A stretch of 64,000 nucleotides of DNA. It comes from an uncultured Alistipes sp. GTDB taxonomy: Bacteria; Bacteroidota; Bacteroidia; Bacteroidales; Rikenellaceae. Position 1 is the stretch's first letter, and each line of letters opens with the position of its first letter. A model generated the notes under the pieces. That model did no database searches. It saw only the letters and a program-made list of their open reading frames with translations, and was not told the origin of the DNA. A program made the translations under genes and the position numbers. This document shows, piece by piece, positions 60,319 to 64,000 of this stretch. The stretch covers positions 1-64,000 of the forward strand of contig USCH01000002.1 in NCBI GenBank assembly GCA_900553175.1. Direction: 5' to 3'.

Positions 60319-60392
60319 GATAGTAAGATGCGGACCTGGCGGCTTTGAGTGCCGCGGATGGCCGGATGCAGCCGAGGGTATTAATATGATGA

Positions 60393-60424
60393 AAAAGGCG
60401 GCAGTCGTTATACTGCCGCCTTTC
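60393..60424 (+). terminator. Strong terminator after the EEP gene
   Basis: AAAGGCGGCAGT pairs with ACTGCCGCCTTT across loop CGTTAT. It lies about 75 bases after the stop. Its 3' arm overlaps by a few bases the copy of the tRNA-Thr 3' end that begins at 60421. Confidence 0.75.
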
Positions 60425-60624
60425 GAGCCGAAACCGAGATTTGACGTCGCTTCGCCCGTCTTATCTCTTCTGCTTGCCGCAGGGGCGCTGTCGAAAATGC
60501 GAAAATCGCTGCGCGATAAGCGGCCCGAAATAAAAAACCGCTTTCAAGCAAACTTGAAGCGGTTTCTCATTCGTTCCGGTGCCTTGCGGCGCTTTCGCAT
60601 TTTCGAGCCGAAACCGAGATTTGA
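60421..60624. repeat. 24-bp direct repeat of the tRNA-Thr 3' end
   Basis: The sequence at 60601-60624 (the last 19 bases of the tRNA-Thr gene plus 5 flanking bases, seen on plus as TTTCGAGCCGAAACCGAGAT...) occurs identically at 60421-60444, exactly 180 bases away on the outer side of the tRNA 3' end. The 156 bases between hold the tRNA terminator and no gene. It looks like an attachment-site pair or the stump of a lost tandem tRNA. Confidence 0.8.
60536..60567 (-). terminator. Terminator of tRNA-Thr
   Basis: AACCGCTT(T)CAAG pairs with CTTGAAGCGGTT across CAAA (one bulge). On the minus strand it is followed by a U run from the plus A-run before 60538. It lies about 40 bases after the tRNA. 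Confidence 0.75.
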
Positions 60625-60677
60625 ACTCGGGACCCCTTCATTACGAGTGAAGTGCTCTACCGCTGAGCTATTTCGGC
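60606..60677 (-). tRNA. tRNA-Thr(CGT)
   Basis: The minus strand folds as a cloverleaf: acceptor GCCGAAA/TTTCGGC, D-arm GCTCAGCGGTAGAGC, anticodon arm CTTCA-CTCGTAA-TGAAG (anticodon CGT), T-arm CCGAG-TTCAAAT-CTCGG, discriminator U. CCA is not encoded. Its 3' end is duplicated 180 bases downstream. Confidence 0.94.
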
Positions 60678-60798
60678 CTTGAGGAACACACGCGGTGTTC
60701 CTTTGGGACTGCAAATATCCGAAAAAAATTTATTTCTCGCAACAAATTCGGAAATTTTCTCGCTTTTGTTGTTATCTTCGCGTCAAAACAGAGGCTTT

Positions 60799-62226
60799 AT
60801 GATCACTTTTTCGATCTGTCTGGCGCTGCTCGTCACGGCCTACTTCACCTACGGCCGTTACCTGGAGCGCCTCGCCGGGGCCGATCCGACGACCGAAACT
60901 CCTTGCCGCAGGCTCTACGACGGCGTGGACTATGTTCCGCTGCCGCGGTGGCGGGTCTTCCTGATTCAGCTGCTCAACATCGCCGGGACGGGACCCATCT
61001 TCGGCGCCGTGCTGGGGGCCTGCTTCGGCCCCGTGGCCTTTCTGTGGATCACCTTCGGCGGCATCTTCATGGGGGCCATGCACGACTATCTGTCGGGCAT
61101 GATGCTCGTGCGCAACGACGGATTGAGCGTCCCCGAAGTCGTCGGGCGCTATCTGGGCGGCGGCATGCGGCAGTTCATGCGGTTGTTTTCGGTGCTGCTG
61201 CTGGTGCTGGTCGGCGCGGTTTTCCTGCTCAGCCCCGCGCAGCTGCTGGCGGGCATGGTGCCGTCGGTGGACGTTTCGGTGTGGGTGTGGATCATCCTGG
61301 GCTACTACTTCGTGGCGACGCTGCTGCCGATCGACAAGATCATCGGACGCATCTATCCTCTGTTCGGCGCTGCGATGATCGTCATGGCTCTGGGGCTGCT
61401 GGGCGCGGCTTTCTGGGGCGAGTGGCGGATTCCGGAGCTCACGACGCTGCGCAACTTCCAGTCCGATGCCCATGCGCTGCCCATCGTCCCCACGCTCTTC
61501 ATCACCATTGCGTGCGGCGCCATCTCGGGATTCCACGCCACGCAGTCGCCCATGATGGCCCGGTGCGTGGAGAACGAAGGGCAATGCCGCTCGGTGTTCT
61601 ACGGGGCGATGATCTCCGAATCGATCATCGCACTGATCTGGGCGGCCGTGGCGATGGCTTTCTTCGGCGGCGCGGGGGCGCTGTCGACGGCGCTGGGCGA
61701 GCACGGCGGAAGCGCCGCCTGGGCCGTGAATGCCATTTCGAACGGCATGCTGGGCGTGGCCGGCGGCATTCTGGCCCTGCTGGGGGTCGTGGCGGCTCCC
61801 GTCACCTCGGGCGATACGGCTTTCCGTTCGACCCGACTCATCATCGCCGACATGTTCGGACTGGAGCAGCGGAGCATCCGCAAGCGTCTCTATATCTGCA
61901 TCCCGCTTTTCATCGCGGGATATTGGATCACGCAGGTCGATTTCGACGTGGTGTGGCGCTACTTCGCCTGGACCAATCAGACGCTGGCGACCGTGGTGCT
62001 GTGGACCGTGGCCGTGTGGCTCGCCGCAAGGCGGGCCAACTGCTGGGTGGCCGTCGTGCCGGCGCTGGCGATGACTTACGTATGCGCGTCGTTTCTGTTC
62101 GTCTCGAACCAGTTTTTCGGTCTGGAGAACCGCGTGGCGGCCTATCTGGCCGGCGGTGCGGTGACGCTGGCCGTCGGCGCGATCTTTCTGTTCAAACTGC
62201 GCAGCGATGCAAAAGGCCGTTCTTAA
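60799..62226 (+). CDS. cstA: Carbon starvation protein CstA/BtsT-like peptide or pyruvate transporter
   Basis: This 475-residue membrane protein has about 13 helices and CstA family motifs: CRRLYDGVDYVPLPRWRVFLIQLLNIAGTGPIFGAVLGA (about residues 34-72), GAMHDYLSGMMLVRN, ISGFHATQSPMMARCVENE (about 240) and SGDTAFRSTRLIIAD (about 335). It is shorter than E. coli CstA (about 700), which is the common short form. A TATCTTCG box just upstream (about 60773-60780) may be its -7 element. It overlaps the next gene by 20 bases. Confidence 0.92.
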   Translation: MITFSICLALLVTAYFTYGRYLERLAGADPTTETPCRRLYDGVDYVPLPRWRVFLIQLLNIAGTGPIFGAVLGACFGPVAFLWITFGGIFMGAMHDYLSGMMLVRNDGLSVPEVVGRYLGGGMRQFMRLFSVLLLVLVGAVFLLSPAQLLAGMVPSVDVSVWVWIILGYYFVATLLPIDKIIGRIYPLFGAAMIVMALGLLGAAFWGEWRIPELTTLRNFQSDAHALPIVPTLFITIACGAISGFHATQSPMMARCVENEGQCRSVFYGAMISESIIALIWAAVAMAFFGGAGALSTALGEHGGSAAWAVNAISNGMLGVAGGILALLGVVAAPVTSGDTAFRSTRLIIADMFGLEQRSIRKRLYICIPLFIAGYWITQVDFDVVWRYFAWTNQTLATVVLWTVAVWLAARRANCWVAVVPALAMTYVCASFLFVSNQFFGLENRVAAYLAGGAVTLAVGAIFLFKLRSDAKGRS

Positions 62227-62902
62227 CCCGACGCCCGACCAGACGTTCGAACTCGTCGGCGAGGGAGCTTACGATTTTGCGGGCGTGCTGGCCCGCACCC
62301 GGAAAATGCAGGCGTCGGGGGATGTCGAGGGTGCCTGCGAAACCCGGTTCAGGGCGTTCCAGCGCCTGGCCGAAGTGATTCCCGACGACGAGGAGATCAA
62401 CCTCGAATGGAACCACCGCAATTCGCGGGCGGCGCTGGAGCTGATCCACGCCTCGGCCGTCGACCATTTTCTCATCAACGATTTCGAAATGTCGGCGGCG
62501 CTGCTGGAGATGCTGCTCGATCTGGACCCCGAGGATCATCTCGAGGGGAGCGAGCTGCTGGCGTTCGCCTACCTGGCCATCGGCGAGGAGGAGTCGTTCG
62601 ACGAGGTGATCAACGATGTGCCGGACAAGAGCGCCAGCCGCGAGCTGCTGCTGCTCTGGTCCGGATTCCGCCGCGACGGCACGCTGCCCGAAGGCGAGCT
62701 GCAACGCTTCCGCACGCGTTTCGCCCCCTATTTCGCGGAGTTCACGGCCGGAGAGCATCCGGCCGACGGGACCTATCTGCGGGATATCGAGAGCGAGCGT
62801 CCTTCGCTGGCGGCGCAGGCGCGCGAGCTGTGGCTGCGGACCGAGAATCTGTGGGTGCTGTGGCCCGGGTTCATCGAAGCGCTGCGCGCAGCGGGAAAAT
62901 AG
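62207..62902 (+). CDS. Helical-repeat (TPR-like) protein, function unknown
   Basis: This 231-residue acidic protein starts inside the end of cstA. It is mostly amphipathic helices (DFAGVLARTRKMQASGDVEGACETRFRAFQRL ... ALLEMLLDLDPEDHLEGSELLAFAYLAIGEEES), which look like degenerate TPR units. No catalytic motif or signal peptide is seen. It is probably cytosolic. Confidence 0.75.
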   Translation: MQKAVLNPTPDQTFELVGEGAYDFAGVLARTRKMQASGDVEGACETRFRAFQRLAEVIPDDEEINLEWNHRNSRAALELIHASAVDHFLINDFEMSAALLEMLLDLDPEDHLEGSELLAFAYLAIGEEESFDEVINDVPDKSASRELLLLWSGFRRDGTLPEGELQRFRTRFAPYFAEFTAGEHPADGTYLRDIESERPSLAAQARELWLRTENLWVLWPGFIEALRAAGK

Positions 62903-62974
62903 GGCTGCGCAGAGGATGCGGGGAACCCGCAAGCCGTGGACTGCGGAGTTGCGGGCCGGATGTCCGAATGGAAA

Positions 62975-63010
62975 ACCGCCCCTGCCGATTGCTATTTCGG
63001 CAGGGGCGGT
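62975..63010. terminator. Bidirectional hairpin between convergent genes (GGCAGGGGCG family)
   Basis: ACCGCCCCTGCCGA (62975-62988) pairs with TCGGCAGGGGCGGT (62997-63010) across 8 bases. It separates the TPR-like gene and the converging M48 gene, and shares its stem core with 10843 and 34605. Confidence 0.75.
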
Positions 63011-63032
63011 CGTTCGTTGCGGGGTGTGCGGA

Positions 63033-63833
63033 TCACTCGGCTTCGGAGCAGTCGAAGCCTTCGGCCGCCGCGCGCTCCTCCATGCGCCGGATGCGTTCGT
63101 CCAGATCGGGATGGGTGGAGAAGAGCTGGTTGATCCGGCTGCTTTTCTGCGCGCCGGCCTCCTCCTGCATCTGCTTCAGACGGCGGAACGAACGGGCCAT
63201 GGCTCCGGGGTTCTTGCCGCTCCGCTTCAGAAATTCGTATCCGTAGTCGTCGGCGTCGCGCTCCTGTTTCTGTGAATAGGTCGCATTGACGAGCGCTTCG
63301 CCCAGGTCGCCCAACTGCGAGTCGGTGAGGGCTGCCGCCCTGCCGCCCGTGGAGGATACGCCGTCCTTGAGCGCCGAGGCGAGCAGGGCCGTGCGGAATC
63401 CTTTCTTCGAGTCGCGGTGGGCGATGTGACCCACTTCGTGACCGATGACGCCCAGCAGCTCGTCGTCGGTCATGATGTCCATGAGCGACGAGAAGACCCG
63501 CACGCTGCCGTCGGCGCAGGCGAACGCATTGACGTCGACGACGTGGTATACCTTGAAATTGAGCGGAATGCCTTCGGCGTCGCCCAGACCTTCGGTCAGC
63601 CGGACGAGCCGCTGCGTGTAGGGGTCGTCGGCCGCGCAGACCGGATTGTTGGCATCCATCCAGTCGATGTACTCCTTGACATAGGCGGCCATCTGCTCGT
63701 CGCTGAGCGTGACGGCCTGAGTGGCCTTGACGGCCCCTCCGATCGCTTTTTTCAGGTTGAATTGCGCATGAACGGGCATGCAGGCGGCCAGACACAAACA
63801 GACGACCGCACATTTCAGGATCGAATTTTTCAT
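63033..63833 (-). CDS. M48 family metallopeptidase
   Basis: The 266-residue exported zinc protease has a signal peptide (residues 1-23, with CLAAC near the end, so possibly a lipoprotein). The M48 motif is IGHEVGHIAHRDSKKG (about residues 129-144). The third ligand region is QERDADDYGYEFLKRSGKNP (about 188) and THPDLDERI is near the end. Relatives (LoiP/BepA-like) act in outer-membrane quality control. It is 24 bases upstream of tdk on the same strand. Confidence 0.92.
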   Translation of the reverse strand: MKNSILKCAVVCLCLAACMPVHAQFNLKKAIGGAVKATQAVTLSDEQMAAYVKEYIDWMDANNPVCAADDPYTQRLVRLTEGLGDAEGIPLNFKVYHVVDVNAFACADGSVRVFSSLMDIMTDDELLGVIGHEVGHIAHRDSKKGFRTALLASALKDGVSSTGGRAAALTDSQLGDLGEALVNATYSQKQERDADDYGYEFLKRSGKNPGAMARSFRRLKQMQEEAGAQKSSRINQLFSTHPDLDERIRRMEERAAAEGFDCSEAE

Positions 63834-63857
63834 ATCGGGTTGAGTTCGGAGAATCGG

Positions 63858-64000
63858 CTATTCCGTCTTTTTGCGAACCAGTTCGCGGAAACAGTGGCGG
63901 CAGATGGGCTCGTAGGCATCCTGCGCACCGAGCATCACCTGCTTGTCGTCGCTCGTGAGGCGGTGGGAGTGGTGGGCCAGGTTGCCGCAGCGCACGCAGA
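63858..64000 (-). CDS. tdk: Thymidine kinase, 3' end (partial, runs off the window)
   Basis: The last 47 codons are visible: CVRCGNLAHHSHRL, QVMLGAQDAYEPICRHCF and the stop at 63858. The two CxxC-type cysteine pairs are the structural zinc site of type II thymidine kinase, and GA.D.YEPICR is the usual end. The catalytic part lies beyond base 64000. Confidence 0.85.
   Translation of the reverse strand, partial: CVRCGNLAHHSHRLTSDDKQVMLGAQDAYEPICRHCFRELVRKKTE

Overview
Most of this window (about 4.6-64 kb) looks like core chromosome of a GC-rich Bacteroidales bacterium, most likely Alistipes or a close Rikenellaceae relative. The sequence shows Bacteroidetes-type promoters (-7 box TAnnTTTG, with a TTG element about 19-21 bases further upstream) before many genes. 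It also shows lineage-typical families (DUF4296, DUF4271, DUF4932, DUF3467, an ExbB/ExbD/ExbD set with an extra membrane protein) and ATGA/GTGA stop-start overlaps. The genus is inferred; no rRNA is present.

The left 4.6 kb is different. At 259-1347 there is a Firmicutes-like tyrosine integrase, followed by the 3' half of a tRNA-Lys(CTT) with its terminator, which is what the end of an element integrated in a tRNA gene looks like. Next comes an MmeI-like (type IIL) restriction-modification gene driven by a textbook sigma70 promoter (TTGCCG-17-TATGAT) rather than a Bacteroidetes promoter. Its first half has Firmicutes-like base and codon use and its second half a different, AT-richer one. It is either a transferred and recombined island or an assembly chimera. 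The native chromosome resumes at a tRNA-Cys at 4795.

Layout from 5 kb: dprA-tatD-ansA; the Ton motor operon exbB-orf-exbD-exbD (8.4-10.7 kb); a GC-rich degenerate repeat field and a four-copy 74-bp promoter-bearing repeat (10.9-11.64 kb); a flippase-small ORF-holB-folK-lipoproteins-beta-barrel-rbfA-LolC/E-like-DUF4296 run (11.6-21.6 kb); xerD diverging from prmA-recO; kbl-lrp diverging from galE; L25-pth-cupin; hslR and ftsW; a DUF4932 metallopeptidase-like protein; a NatA/NatB-type ABC exporter; an acetyltransferase; a frameshifted M13 peptidase; pgk; a thioredoxin; rlmN; tonB; hflX-upp; an LTA-synthase-like gene with a C10 tract; a hemerythrin-LuxR regulator; a CDF transporter; hemD/rnpA/yidD; an S41 protease-kinase-DUF4271 run; ispH-cmk-LysE; a second 74-bp promoter repeat; DUF3467; folC; lnt; an EEP hydrolase; tRNA-Thr with a duplicated 3' end; cstA; an M48 peptidase; and the 3' end of tdk.

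The functions cluster around the envelope (Ton motor and TonB, Lol and Lnt lipoprotein processing, FtsW, envelope proteases) and housekeeping (folate, RNA maturation, DNA repair). The best leads are the 74-bp tandem promoter repeats at two loci, a dispersed family of hairpins sharing one stem core, the hybrid left end, two homopolymer frameshifts, the RIC-hemerythrin/LuxR fusion and the tRNA-Thr duplication.
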